The notes under the pieces are model-generated. The model ran no database searches. It was not told the DNA's origin and saw nothing but the letters and a program-made list of their open reading frames with translations. The position numbers and the translations under genes are program-made. From an uncultured Duncaniella sp. (GTDB lineage Bacteria; Bacteroidota; Bacteroidia; Bacteroidales; Muribaculaceae), in the NCBI RefSeq assembly GCF_910577345.1, contig NZ_CAJTMT010000030.1, positions 1 through 37,872 of the forward strand: DNA of 37,872 nt, in the 5' to 3' direction. How positions within the stretch are numbered: the first letter of the stretch is position 1; every line of letters starts with the position of its first letter. Of this stretch, positions 29,332 to 37,819 are shown piece by piece.

Positions 29332-29664
29332 ATGGACAAGATTGTCGCCTTGTGCAAGAGGTATAAGGTTGCCAAGCTATGGGTGTTCGGCTCAATCCTA
29401 ACATCCCGCTTCAATGATGAAAGCGATGTGGATTTTCTTGTGGAGTTCGATGAGGGTAAGATTGAACTCCTTGATTATGCTGATAATTATTTTGATTTCA
29501 TCCATGCCATCGAGTCGGTAGTGGGACGCAAGGTAGATATGGTTGTCAATAGAGCAATCCGCAATCCATATTTCCGGAAAGAGGTTGATTCTACAAAGCG
29601 GTTATTATTCGTTAGACATCTTCCTGTCCTGAAGGAGGAAGTCATGCGGTTGTTGAATCAATAA
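29332..29664 (+). CDS. MNT-type nucleotidyltransferase (antitoxin-like), copy 2
   Basis: A 110-residue paralogue of the preceding MNT gene, with VFGSILTSRFNDESDVDFLVEFD (GS and DxD intact) and VVGRKVDMVVNRAI. The C-terminus differs from copy 1 and carries an extra tail FVRHLPVLKEEVMRLLNQ. I start it at 29332, matching copy 1; 29311 is the alternative. No HEPN partner follows: the next gene is the RecD-like helicase. The promoter and first codons are nearly identical to copy 1, which shows a tandem duplication in which the toxin was lost. Confidence 0.85.
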   Translation: MDKIVALCKRYKVAKLWVFGSILTSRFNDESDVDFLVEFDEGKIELLDYADNYFDFIHAIESVVGRKVDMVVNRAIRNPYFRKEVDSTKRLLFVRHLPVLKEEVMRLLNQ

Positions 29665-29746
29665 TGACCATTCAGACTCATTCCTTTGTAAAAATCTCCG
29701 CTGTCAATATATACTTTTATACCTTGTAAACGTTTATCATAATACT

Positions 29747-31174
29747 ATGACTGTCGGAGAATTTGCAGATTTGGTCAGGGCGAAGTTGCCTTATACCGCC
29801 AATAAGCAGCAGGGTTTGCTTATTGACGCTCTTGCGCGTTTCTGTTCCTCTGCCACTCCTTCCGACTCGGTTTTCATCATCAACGGTTATGCGGGTACCG
29901 GCAAGACTTCGCTCACCGGTGCGCTTGTAAAGGCACTCGAAGAGGTCGAGCGGCCGGTCGTGCTTCTCGCTCCCACGGGGCGTGCCGCCAAGGTATTCAG
30001 CTCACATTCCTCGCATCCCGCCTACACGATCCACCGCAAAATCTACCGTGGTCCCTCAGGCAACCTTTCCGGCGGTTTCACAATGCTTCAGGACAACCGT
30101 CTCACCAACGCCGTCTTCATTGTCGACGAAGCCTCCATGATAGGTGACCACGAAGCCGAGGGCACATCCATGACTCCCAACAACGGTCTGCTCGAAGACC
30201 TCCTTCAATATGTCTTTACAGGCGACAATTGCCGTCTCATCCTCCTCGGCGACATTGCCCAGCTCCCTCCGGTGGGTTGCGTCGAAAGTCCCGCAATGGC
30301 TCCGAAGCGCTACAAGGAACTGGGGCTTCACGTCTCGCGCGCCATCCTGACCGACACCGTCCGCCAGGCCCGCAATTCAGGCATTCTCCGCAATGCCACA
30401 TGGCTACGCCGCGCTATGCTCGTCGATCCCCTTCCCGAACCGAAAATCATACTCACAGGCTATTCGGATGTCTCAATCCTCGATGGAGAGGAGGTGCTTG
30501 ACGCCATCAGCGACTGCTACCGTACCGACGGAGCGGCCGCGACAACCATCATCACCCGTTCCAACCGCCGGGCCACGGCGTTCAATCTCGGCATCCGCTC
30601 GCAGATTCTCGAATGTGAGGAGGAACTTGTCAAAGGTGAACGGCTTCTGATAGCCAAGAACAACTATACATGGTCATCTAAAATTAAGGGACTCGACTTC
30701 ATTGCCAACGGCGACGTGGCGGTTGTAGCTGCGGTCCACGGTACGGAGGAGAAGTATGGTTTTCGCTTCGCCAACGTGACCCTCAATCTTCCCGACAGGG
30801 ATGTGGATGTCGAGTGCAGGATATTCCTCGACACACTGACCGACGAAAGTGCTTCGCTTCCGCGCGAAAAGATGGAGGCGCTTGCCCAGGCCCGCATGGC
30901 CGACCCGGAGGTCAACGCTCCCGATGTCCCTTACGAGACACGGATGCGCCGTCTGCGCACCGATGAATATTTCAATGCCCTGCAGGTGAAATATGCCTAC
31001 GCCGTCACCTGCCACAAGGCCCAGGGTGCCCAGTGGCCCAACGTTTTCGTCGATATGGGAGGCATACCCCCCGAAGCGCAGGGGCTCGACTTCTACCGCT
31101 GGCTCTACACGGCCACATCCCGTGCCACCGGCCATCTCTACTACATGAACCCCGACGAAGCGATGTGCGAATGA
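29747..31174 (+). CDS. RecD-like DNA helicase (AAA ATPase)
   Basis: A 475-residue superfamily 1 helicase. Walker A is INGYAGTGKTSLTGAL (G47-T54), followed by LLAPTGRAAKVFS (motif Ia), FIVDEASMIGD (motif II, DEAS), LILLGDIAQLPPVG (motif III), and in the C-terminal UvrD-type lobe YAVTCHKAQGAQWPNVFVD (motif V) and WLYTATSRATGHLYYMN (motif VI). It corresponds to the shorter stand-alone RecD-like proteins of Bacteroidetes, without a RecB/RecC partner. The role is DNA unwinding in repair or replication. It reads away from the MNT genes and is followed by a MITE-like element 11 bases after its stop. Confidence 0.9.
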   Translation: MTVGEFADLVRAKLPYTANKQQGLLIDALARFCSSATPSDSVFIINGYAGTGKTSLTGALVKALEEVERPVVLLAPTGRAAKVFSSHSSHPAYTIHRKIYRGPSGNLSGGFTMLQDNRLTNAVFIVDEASMIGDHEAEGTSMTPNNGLLEDLLQYVFTGDNCRLILLGDIAQLPPVGCVESPAMAPKRYKELGLHVSRAILTDTVRQARNSGILRNATWLRRAMLVDPLPEPKIILTGYSDVSILDGEEVLDAISDCYRTDGAAATTIITRSNRRATAFNLGIRSQILECEEELVKGERLLIAKNNYTWSSKIKGLDFIANGDVAVVAAVHGTEEKYGFRFANVTLNLPDRDVDVECRIFLDTLTDESASLPREKMEALAQARMADPEVNAPDVPYETRMRRLRTDEYFNALQVKYAYAVTCHKAQGAQWPNVFVDMGGIPPEAQGLDFYRWLYTATSRATGHLYYMNPDEAMCE

Positions 31175-31185
31175 GCGTGGTTATG

Positions 31186-31574
31186 AGAGTGTGTCTAAAA
31201 AGAAATGTTAATACGAGGGTCCCGTATTTCGGAGGGGATTTTGTGGTGCAGTTGAAGGAGTGTACTTGATGTACACGACTGAGACAAAGCACAAAATACA
31301 CCCGAAAGACGGGAGGCCGTGGTAACTTTTACAGACATATTCTATGTAATCGAAAAATTTAGAATCATTAATCAAATATGTGTGAATTGATAATTGATAA
31401 CCCTGCACGACCACTCTTTGGTGCTTTTTTCTTAACTATGCGGTCGAGTGGCAAAGGCCACAACCTCTTCAGAGCTCGCGTGTGGGCTTGACCCACCGCA
31501 CTCCCTTATCGTTAAGAAAAAATCCCTCAAAGATTGGTGGCCCTCGTGTTAACATTTATTTTTAGACACACTCT
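31186..31574. mobile_element. MITE-like element with nested hairpins, 389 bp
   Basis: The terminal inverted repeats of 34 bp (31186-31219 and 31541-31574) match at 32 positions and begin AGAGTGTGTCTAAAAA. Inside are two more long hairpins: CCCGTATTTCGG/CCGAAAGACGGG (31221-31232 with 31302-31313) enclosing GTGTAC/GTACAC, and a 22-base arm from TCTTTG (31415-31436) with 31511-31533. No gene fits inside. I find no clear target duplication. It fills the space between the RecD-like gene and the pseudokinase gene. Confidence 0.75.
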
Positions 31575-31593
31575 AAAATTTTTTGTATCTTTG
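31562..31593 (+). promoter_or_regulatory. Promoter of the pseudokinase gene, overlapping the MITE end
   Basis: TATCTTTG (31586-31593) fits the -7 consensus. The -33 position, a TTTAG sequence near 31561-31565, falls inside the element's terminal repeat. Confidence 0.55.
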
Positions 31594-31613
31594 TGGCCTA
31601 AACCGCTGAATAT

Positions 31614-32432
31614 ATGGACAACAATCCCTCCAATCCTCCTGCCGAAACGTCCACCGGAAAGTGGACCGAGATAGAGCATCTTCCCGAATGGGACGAGGAG
31701 TTTTACCACGTCTATACGGCCAAGAAATTTGGCAAATGGCTGATGCTTAAGACCCTCCGCCCCGAGCTGAAGGGTCAGCCCGAATATGAGCAGATGATTG
31801 AGAAGGAATTCGAGGTGCGCTACAATCTCGCCCATCCCCACATCATCATGATTAATGACTATGAGGATGTCCCCGGTCTCGGGCGCTGCATCATCACCGA
31901 TGATGTCTATGGCGATTCCCTCGCCAAGCTAATCAAGGAGGGCAAGGTGACAGAGGAGCATCTCGCCAAGCTCCAGCATCAATTGCTCGACGCGCTCGAC
32001 TATATTCAGACCAACCATCTCGAGCATCATCCCCTCAACCCCTCGCGCATCATCTTCACCGAAAATATCGGTAACCTCAAGCTCATCGACGTTGGTTTCG
32101 ACCAGAAGTCGCACATCACTCCCAAGGATGCGAGCGAGGATATCAAGAACTACGGTGAAGTCCTCACCGCCGCTCTTGATGCGGTGGGCACTCCTCATCC
32201 GCGTCTGCGCAAAGTGGCCGAGCGGTGCATGAACCCCGACCCCGAGAAGCGTTACCACGATGTCAACGACCTGCGCCTCGCCCTTGCAGAGCGCAAGCCC
32301 AACAATATATATATAGCCATCATCGCCTTCCTTGTGGCCATGATAGCCTTCCTCCTTTGGCTCAACTCTCCCTACCGTCCCACTCCGTTATCGGAAACTA
32401 CTTCAAGCGTTACAACTGAATCCACCAACTGA
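31614..32432 (+). CDS. Membrane-anchored protein kinase-like protein, probable pseudokinase
   Basis: A 272-residue protein with a eukaryotic-type kinase fold and a C-terminal membrane span (about 232-250, IYIAIIAFLVAMIAFLLWL). The Lys of the VAIK position is visible (WLMLKTL, K46), and DFG is changed to DVG (159-161). The catalytic loop HRDxKPxN reads HHPLNPSR, so the catalytic Asp (P140), the Lys and the Asn are lost. There is no Gly-rich loop of normal form. It therefore probably binds a nucleotide or a partner rather than phosphorylating. The short extramembrane tail is Ser/Thr-rich. It is followed 2 bases later by the GNAT-like gene, so they form an operon. Confidence 0.8.
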   Translation: MDNNPSNPPAETSTGKWTEIEHLPEWDEEFYHVYTAKKFGKWLMLKTLRPELKGQPEYEQMIEKEFEVRYNLAHPHIIMINDYEDVPGLGRCIITDDVYGDSLAKLIKEGKVTEEHLAKLQHQLLDALDYIQTNHLEHHPLNPSRIIFTENIGNLKLIDVGFDQKSHITPKDASEDIKNYGEVLTAALDAVGTPHPRLRKVAERCMNPDPEKRYHDVNDLRLALAERKPNNIYIAIIAFLVAMIAFLLWLNSPYRPTPLSETTSSVTTESTN

Positions 32433-32434
32433 TT

Positions 32435-33565
32435 ATGCCGGTTACAATAAAGGCTATAGAGCCTGTAAAAAGCGAAATTAAGAAATATGTGAAATTCGGG
32501 ATTGACCTCTATGACGGCAACGACTGTTTCGTGCCGAATCTGGTTTTTGATGAGGTCCATACCCTTCTTCCCGATAAAAATCCTGCCTTTGACTATTGTC
32601 GGGCGCAATCTTTCATGGCTTACCGCGACGGCAAGCCCGCAGGACGCATAACCGCGATAATCAACGACCGCCTCAACGAGACCACAGGCCGTAAGGAGGC
32701 CCGTTTCGGTTTTGTGGACTTCACGGACGATGCCGATGTGGTCGACGAACTCTTCGCAACCGCCGAGCAGTGGGCGCGCGACCGTGGCATGACCGAGATG
32801 ATCGGTCCGATGGGTTTCACCGACATGGACCGCGAAGGTATGCTCGTCGAGGGTTTCGACGAGATGGGCACAATGGCCACCATATATAACTATGATTATT
32901 ATCCCGCCCACATCGAGCGTCTCGGCTACAAGAAGGATACCGACTGGGTGGAATATCGCATAACCATCCCCGACAAGGTCCCTGACAAGATGACGCGCAT
33001 CGCCGAGATCGTCCTCAAAAAATATGATCTCCGCATCCTCAAATACACCTCCGCCAAGAAAATCAAGGAGGAATACGGCCATGCGCTCTTCCATCTCATC
33101 AACGAGACCTACGCCGACCTTTACGGATACTGTACGCTGACAGAGCGCCAGATTGACTACTATATCGACATGTATCTCAGCATCCTGCGTCTGGAATATG
33201 TCAGTGTTGTGGTTGACAAAAACGGAGGTCTTGTCGGAGTGGGCATCACACTTCCCTCCCTTGCCGCCGCCCTGCGCAAGTGCAAAGGCCGTCTCTTCCC
33301 GACCGGTTGGTATCACATCCTCCGCGCCATGAAGGGGCAGAACGATGTCATCGACCTGCTGCTCATTGCCGTCAAGCCTGAATATCAGTCCAAGGGTGTC
33401 AATTCGCTCTTCTTCTACGACCTTCTCAACATCTTCATCAAAAACGGCGTGAAGTTTGCCGAGACCAACCTTGAACTTGAAAGCAACTCACAGGTGCAGT
33501 CGCAATGGGACTACTTCGAGAAGCGCCAGCACCGCCGTCGCCGCGCCTTCCGTAAGAAACTCTGA
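32435..33565 (+). CDS. GNAT-like N-acetyltransferase family protein
   Basis: A 376-residue cytoplasmic protein of a family common in Bacteroidetes. The N-terminal part has FIDLYDGNDCFVPNLVFDE, FMAYRDGKPAGRITAIIN and RFGFVDFTDDADVVDELFATAEQWARDRGMTEMIGPMGFTD, which follow the GNAT beta-strand pattern. The C-terminal GNAT-like repeat shows VVVDKNGGLVGVGITLPS and IDLLLIAVKPEYQSKGVNSLFFYDLLN, an acetyl-CoA-loop-like QSKG. The substrate is unknown. It follows the pseudokinase gene after 2 bases. The extreme C-terminus is very basic (KRQHRRRRAFRKKL). Confidence 0.78.
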   Translation: MPVTIKAIEPVKSEIKKYVKFGIDLYDGNDCFVPNLVFDEVHTLLPDKNPAFDYCRAQSFMAYRDGKPAGRITAIINDRLNETTGRKEARFGFVDFTDDADVVDELFATAEQWARDRGMTEMIGPMGFTDMDREGMLVEGFDEMGTMATIYNYDYYPAHIERLGYKKDTDWVEYRITIPDKVPDKMTRIAEIVLKKYDLRILKYTSAKKIKEEYGHALFHLINETYADLYGYCTLTERQIDYYIDMYLSILRLEYVSVVVDKNGGLVGVGITLPSLAAALRKCKGRLFPTGWYHILRAMKGQNDVIDLLLIAVKPEYQSKGVNSLFFYDLLNIFIKNGVKFAETNLELESNSQVQSQWDYFEKRQHRRRRAFRKKL

Positions 33566-33584
33566 TTTTGTGGACCTTGTAGGG

Positions 33585-33600
33585 ACGCGCTGTAGCGCGT
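33585..33600. repeat. REP-like palindrome
   Basis: ACGCGC-TGTA-GCGCGT, extended by GGG before and CCC after (33582-33606), in the 107-base gap between the GNAT-like and glycosyltransferase genes. It resembles short dispersed palindromes seen in Bacteroidetes intergenic regions. Confidence 0.45.
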
Positions 33601-33672
33601 ATGCCCGATGACAATCAAAATAAGGCAACCCTCGTAGGCAACCGTGCCTGATGAATTCCAAATGACCATACC

Positions 33673-34830
33673 ATGACAGACCGTCCGCTGAAAATACTTT
33701 TTGTCGGTGATGCATCGTCGTATCACCGCACACTCGCGCGCGGTCTGGAAGAGCTTGGCCATCACACGGTCGTCGCCTCCAATGGAGGATATTGGCTCAA
33801 TACGGGTCGCGACATCGACCTGCGTCGCCGTTTCAGCGGTAAGTTGGGAGGCCTTGACCTCTGGATGAGGTTGCAGACCGGTCTGTTGCGCCGCATGAGC
33901 GGTTTTGATGTGGTGTCCATCGCAACTCAAAGCTTCATAGAGCTGCGTCCGGGTCGCAAGCGTTTGGTTTTCGATAGACTCAAAGCCTCCAACCGCTCTA
34001 TCTTCTATACAGCTCTCGGGACGGATCCGACATACGTCGAGGAATGTCTCGACCCTGTAAGCCCCCTCCGCTACAACGAATTCAAAATCTTCGGTGAGGA
34101 CTCTCCGTATCTGCGGGCCAATCCTCACATCTGCGACGATTGGCTTGCCGATGACATGCTTCAACTTGACCGTCATGTCTATTCTTCGGTCGATGGCGCG
34201 ATTTCCGCGCTCTATGAGTATGACGTTGCCCTCCGCCGCTCCCTCTCTCCGGATAAAATCGCATACGCGGGCATACCGATTGACACTGATGCTCTTCAGC
34301 CTGTCGAACTGCCCGACCGTCCTGACAAAATCCGCTTCTTCCTTGGCCGCTATCGTTCACGCCTCCTTTTAAAAGGCACCGACGTGATGGAGACGGCTGC
34401 CCGCGCAGTCGTGGAGCGTTATCCCGACCGGGCCGAACTCGTCATTGTCGAGAATCGCCCTTACGATGAATATCTCGAACTGCTGAAATCGGCCCACGTT
34501 GTCCTCGATCAGCTCTACAGCTACACCCCTGCAACCAATGCCCTTCAGGCGATGGCCTACGGGCTTAACACCGTTTCGGGGGGTGCTCCGGAATTCTATG
34601 ATTTCATAGGAGAGAAGGAGCTGCATCCCGTGCTTCATGTCGAGCCGGACTATGAATCTGTAGTCAGGGCGCTTGAGGATGTGGTGCTCCATCCGGCCGG
34701 CCTGCGCCTGCGTGGTCTGCAGAGCAGGGAATTCGTGGTGCGTCACAATGACTATCGTCTCGTTGCGCGCCGTGCGCTTGAATTCTGGAAGAACCGTCTT
34801 GAATCAAAACAGTCAAATCTCCAAGCTTGA
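33673..34830 (+). CDS. Glycosyltransferase (GT4-like)
   Basis: A 385-residue GT-B type enzyme. The N-terminal LKILFVGDASSYHRTLARGLEELGHHTVVASNG is the usual first Rossmann strand and loop. The C-terminal donor-binding half shows RFFLGRYRSRLLLKGTDVMETAARAVVERYPDRAELVIVENRPYDEYLELLKSAHVVLDQLYSYTPATNALQAMAYGLNTVSGGAPEFYD, where the ExG-like region is in the last segment. It is likely cytoplasmic and adds a sugar during cell-surface polysaccharide synthesis. It is followed by a GT2 gene and a flippase gene with overlapping ends, forming a small polysaccharide operon. Donor and acceptor cannot be read. Confidence 0.85.
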   Translation: MTDRPLKILFVGDASSYHRTLARGLEELGHHTVVASNGGYWLNTGRDIDLRRRFSGKLGGLDLWMRLQTGLLRRMSGFDVVSIATQSFIELRPGRKRLVFDRLKASNRSIFYTALGTDPTYVEECLDPVSPLRYNEFKIFGEDSPYLRANPHICDDWLADDMLQLDRHVYSSVDGAISALYEYDVALRRSLSPDKIAYAGIPIDTDALQPVELPDRPDKIRFFLGRYRSRLLLKGTDVMETAARAVVERYPDRAELVIVENRPYDEYLELLKSAHVVLDQLYSYTPATNALQAMAYGLNTVSGGAPEFYDFIGEKELHPVLHVEPDYESVVRALEDVVLHPAGLRLRGLQSREFVVRHNDYRLVARRALEFWKNRLESKQSNLQA

Positions 34831-34837
34831 TAACGCC

Positions 34838-35677
34838 ATGCTCACACTCGATGTCCTTATATGCACCTACACCCCCGATGGCATCCGCCGTGTGGCCGGA
34901 ATGAATCTTCCCGCTTTGGAGGGGGTGACATATATAGTGTCGTGGCAGGAACATGCGGATGCTCCCGTGCCCGACAGTCTTGCGTCGAGAAGTGATGTGC
35001 GCGTGTTCCGTCTCGGTCAGAAGGGGCTTAGCCTCAACCGCAACAATGCCATCGAGAATTCAACGTCCGACATCTATCTCATTGCCGACGATGATCTCCG
35101 CTACTCCGCAGCCCGCATCGAGGCTGTCCGCAAGGTTTTCGAGGAGGATTCCACGCTCGACTATGCTTCTTTCATGTATGAGGATTCGCAGGGTAGGGTG
35201 GGTGACAGCAAGATATATCCCACCGTTGAGTGTGATCTCCGCAAACGCTTGCCTAAGGGCTTCTATCAGACATCATTCGAGATAGCCGTGCGCCGTCGCG
35301 GTCTTGCCGCCGAACTCCGTTTCCATCCGGCTTTCGGCCTCGGGTCGCCGTGGCTTCATGCTGCGGAGGAGGAGATGTTTCTGCTGACTGCACGGCGGCT
35401 GAACCTCAACTGCCGTTTCTTCCCCATTGTCATCGCCACACATGATGGGCCTACGACCGGAAACCGTCCGGTCACTGATCCCTGTGTGCTCCGCGCCTGG
35501 GGTGCCTATCTCTATTTTGCCTATCCTTTCACCTTTCCCGCGCGGGTGGTGCTGAAAGCTCGTCGCCTTGACCGTGCCGGTCAGTCACGCTTCCTCACGG
35601 CGCTCCGCGAGATGCTGCGTGGTGTAGGAATCGGAATGTCGAGGGTCAATACCCCTTGGGAGGAGGTGCGCCGATGA
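34838..35677 (+). CDS. Glycosyltransferase family 2-like protein
   Basis: A 279-residue protein from the ATG at 34838 (MLTLDVLICTYTPDGIRRV). The GT-A pattern is clear: LICTYTP at the first strand, GLSLNRNNAIENSTSDIYLIADDDLRYSAARIE with the DDD metal-binding site, and an acceptor region GLGSPWLHAAEEEMFLLTARRLNLN with the E(E/D)xxF-like base. An upstream-extended frame to 34673 lies inside the previous gene and is rejected. The gene starts 7 bases after the GT4 gene and its stop overlaps the flippase start (ATGA), so it is cotranscribed. Confidence 0.87.
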   Translation: MLTLDVLICTYTPDGIRRVAGMNLPALEGVTYIVSWQEHADAPVPDSLASRSDVRVFRLGQKGLSLNRNNAIENSTSDIYLIADDDLRYSAARIEAVRKVFEEDSTLDYASFMYEDSQGRVGDSKIYPTVECDLRKRLPKGFYQTSFEIAVRRRGLAAELRFHPAFGLGSPWLHAAEEEMFLLTARRLNLNCRFFPIVIATHDGPTTGNRPVTDPCVLRAWGAYLYFAYPFTFPARVVLKARRLDRAGQSRFLTALREMLRGVGIGMSRVNTPWEEVRR

Positions 35678-37104
35678 GCGGAACTGTCTCCGGGCGGGTG
35701 TTGAAAGCCATGGGCCTTTTCGGAGGGGTCAGGATGCTCCAGATACTCTTCGGTGTTGTGAGGGTCAAGCTCATTGCCCTTTGGTTGGGCCCTGCGGGTG
35801 TCGGACTCTTCGGCATCTTCAACAATGCGGTGGAGACAGTGCGCACTCTTGCGCAACTCGGTCTCTCGTCAAGTTCGGTGCGTGAGATAGCCTCGCAACC
35901 GACAGCCTTACACCGTGCGTTGATTATTGCAGTGGTCAGGCGTTGGGCATGGATATTGGGTCTGTTCGGTGCGGTGCTGATGGCTGCCGGTGCGCCGATG
36001 CTGAGCCGGTGGACTTTCGGTTCGTCGGACCACACTTTGGCCTACATGGGTCTGGCATCAGTTATCTTCCTGCTGAGTGTTAACAGTGCCGGTGAGGCCA
36101 TTCTGCAAGGTCTCGGAGAATTGCGGAGGCTTGCGAAGGCTTCTGTGTGGGGTGCGGGTGTGGGGCTCATTGTATCCGTGCCGATGTATTATTTCTGGGG
36201 GCTTTCAAGTGTTGTCCCGTCTATAATCGCCTACGCGGGCGCCACTTGTTTCTTTACCCTGTACTTCGGTCCTCGCGGAATTCGCGTTGAGCATCCGGTC
36301 TCCGCGTCAGAGACGCTTTCCTTGGGCAAACGCTTCATCATACTCGGTATCTACATGACTGCTGCCGATTTCATCGCGCAGGCCATGAGCTATGTGTTCG
36401 TCGCGTGGCTCAATGTCCGTGGCGGGGATTCGGAAGTGGGTTTCTATCAAGCCGGTTATACGGTGGTCAACCGCTATGTCGGTTTGATTTTCGCAGCGAT
36501 AGCCACTGAATACTATCCGCGTCTTGCGCGTGTGGCCGGGTCGGCGATGCGTCTGCGGGTCTTTGTCGCCCATGAGATGCGCTTGCTGCTTCTGCTGCTG
36601 TTTCCGGCGGTGCTTTTCCTGATTGCGCTTGCTCCATATATTGTCAATATCCTTTACGACAGCCGTTTCGCCTCCGCAGTGCCTTTCATCACCATCGCGA
36701 TGGCAGGCGTGGTGTTGCGCGGGGTGTCATACTGCATGTCATACGTCATACTTGCAAAGGGCGACGGTCACACTTTCCTGATGACTGAGTCGCTGAGTGC
36801 TGTCGCAGGCTTGGCTCTCAACATTGTATGCTACCGTTGGTGGGGCATAGCGGGTTTGGGTGTCAGCTACACGCTCTGGTATCTGCTTTATGTCATCATC
36901 ATTGCCTGGGTCTACTGTATCCGTTATCGTCAGGCCCTCCCTCGCCGGCTTGTTCTCTTTGCATCCCTGACGTTGTGTCTGACAGTCGGAGCCATCATTG
37001 TGGCATCCATTATCTCACCGCTGTTTCTTCTGATACCCGCCGTCATTTCCGGCCTCCTCTCCCTCCGCAGCCTGCGCCGCCTGCTCATGAACAAACGAAA
37101 GTAG
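35674..37104 (+). CDS. Polysaccharide flippase / O-antigen translocase (Wzx-like)
   Basis: A 476-residue inner-membrane protein with about 12 to 14 hydrophobic spans, of the MOP/PST family that flips lipid-linked sugar units to the periplasm. Early segments are GLFGGVRMLQILFGVVRVKLIALWLGPAGVGLFGIFNNAVETVRTLAQLGLSSSSVREIA, a typical Wzx start. The middle has FIILGIYMTAADFIAQAMSYVFVAWLNVRGG and YQAGYTVVNRYVGLIFAAIATEYYPRLA, and the last spans follow. The start MSGTVSGRVL at 35674 overlaps the GT2 stop by four bases. It completes the polysaccharide operon. The substrate is unknown. Confidence 0.9.
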   Translation: MSGTVSGRVLKAMGLFGGVRMLQILFGVVRVKLIALWLGPAGVGLFGIFNNAVETVRTLAQLGLSSSSVREIASQPTALHRALIIAVVRRWAWILGLFGAVLMAAGAPMLSRWTFGSSDHTLAYMGLASVIFLLSVNSAGEAILQGLGELRRLAKASVWGAGVGLIVSVPMYYFWGLSSVVPSIIAYAGATCFFTLYFGPRGIRVEHPVSASETLSLGKRFIILGIYMTAADFIAQAMSYVFVAWLNVRGGDSEVGFYQAGYTVVNRYVGLIFAAIATEYYPRLARVAGSAMRLRVFVAHEMRLLLLLLFPAVLFLIALAPYIVNILYDSRFASAVPFITIAMAGVVLRGVSYCMSYVILAKGDGHTFLMTESLSAVAGLALNIVCYRWWGIAGLGVSYTLWYLLYVIIIAWVYCIRYRQALPRRLVLFASLTLCLTVGAIIVASIISPLFLLIPAVISGLLSLRSLRRLLMNKRK

Positions 37105-37360
37105 GGATAGCACCCCTTTTTAGGGGGAGATACAGAAGACTAAGGAAGGAGATACAGAAGAACAAAAGCTCAGAAGAGACAAAAGTTAATAGTAAATTAC
37201 GGTAAATCATATTTGTCATCTGTAATTTATAGCATCCGGTATATCCGGTTTATAGATTTACTACAAGTACTTATATGTTTCTCTTCTTTCTATTCCTATA
37301 ATGCTTGTAATGTGATGCTTGTATGCTTGCTATAGTCACACAACTTTGCGGGCATATATA
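37105..37360. other. Intergenic region after the flippase gene
   Basis: AT-rich. A small hairpin CCCC (37113-37116) with GGGG (37123-37126) directly after the flippase stop may end the operon. No further gene is seen before the antitoxin promoter. Confidence 0.3.
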
Positions 37361-37391
37361 TTGTTATTGTAATATATTTGTAGTATATTTG
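37361..37391 (+). promoter_or_regulatory. Promoter of the antitoxin-toxin pair
   Basis: TTG (37361-37363), 20 bases, TATATTTG (37384-37391). A second TATATTTG lies at 37373-37380, so two overlapping starts are possible. Confidence 0.7.
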
Positions 37392-37411
37392 CAGTATAAT
37401 AGATTAGATTT

Positions 37412-37669
37412 ATGGATGTAGCATTGACAAAGAGAAATCAGAGTTTCCGTTTGCCTGTTGATTTGATTGACAGGCTGAAACTTATGGCCAAGCGTCAGAA
37501 CCGCAGTCTCAACAATTTTGTGGAAACACTATTGTTGGATGCCGCCTATCATGAGCCAAATGCCGAAACCCTCGCAGCGATGAAAGAAGCCGAAAGCGGC
37601 GCACTGCGTGATGTGCCGGCAATAGATTCATCCTCAATTGAAGCTATGGAAAAATCTATGGGCTTATGA
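37412..37669 (+). CDS. RelB/DinJ-like ribbon-helix-helix antitoxin
   Basis: An 85-residue protein with an N-terminal RHH DNA-binding part (TKRNQSFRLPVDLIDRLKLMAKRQNRSLNNFVETLLLDAAY) and an acidic, flexible tail (AMKEAESGALRDVPAIDSSSIEAMEKSMGL) of the kind that wraps a toxin. It would repress its own promoter, which has two overlapping -7 boxes, and block a RelE/YafQ-type mRNA-cleaving toxin. The toxin start overlaps its stop (ATGA at 37666), but that gene is broken. Confidence 0.82.
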   Translation: MDVALTKRNQSFRLPVDLIDRLKLMAKRQNRSLNNFVETLLLDAAYHEPNAETLAAMKEAESGALRDVPAIDSSSIEAMEKSMGL

Positions 37670-37819
37670 AGAAGCTGAAACCAACTCCGCAATATAAGAA
37701 AGATTACAAAGGCTTTCGCAAATAATTCTAAAAAGAAAGAGAAATTGTTTGAGCTTCTTGGTATGCTTCAAAATGAGATTCCAATCACCTTGCCGGACGG
37801 CAATATGTTAGCTGCGTAG
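37666..37819 (+). pseudogene. Decayed YafQ/RelE-type toxin
   Basis: The first frame reads MKKLKPTPQYKKDYKGFRK and stops at TAA. The sequence resumes in the shifted frame as NNSKKKEKLFELLGMLQNEIP and then ITLPDGNMLAA, ending at TAG (37817-37819). The two pieces match the first half of YafQ-type toxins (KxTxQYKKDYK ... LxxLxxMLxNExPI). The catalytic C-terminal half is absent before the window edge, so the toxin is inactive by both frameshift and truncation. Confidence 0.7.

Noticed and set aside
32372..33316. 314-aa minus-strand frame
   Set aside because: Antisense shadow of the GNAT-like gene, whose frame has a clear start, operon position and GNAT pattern.
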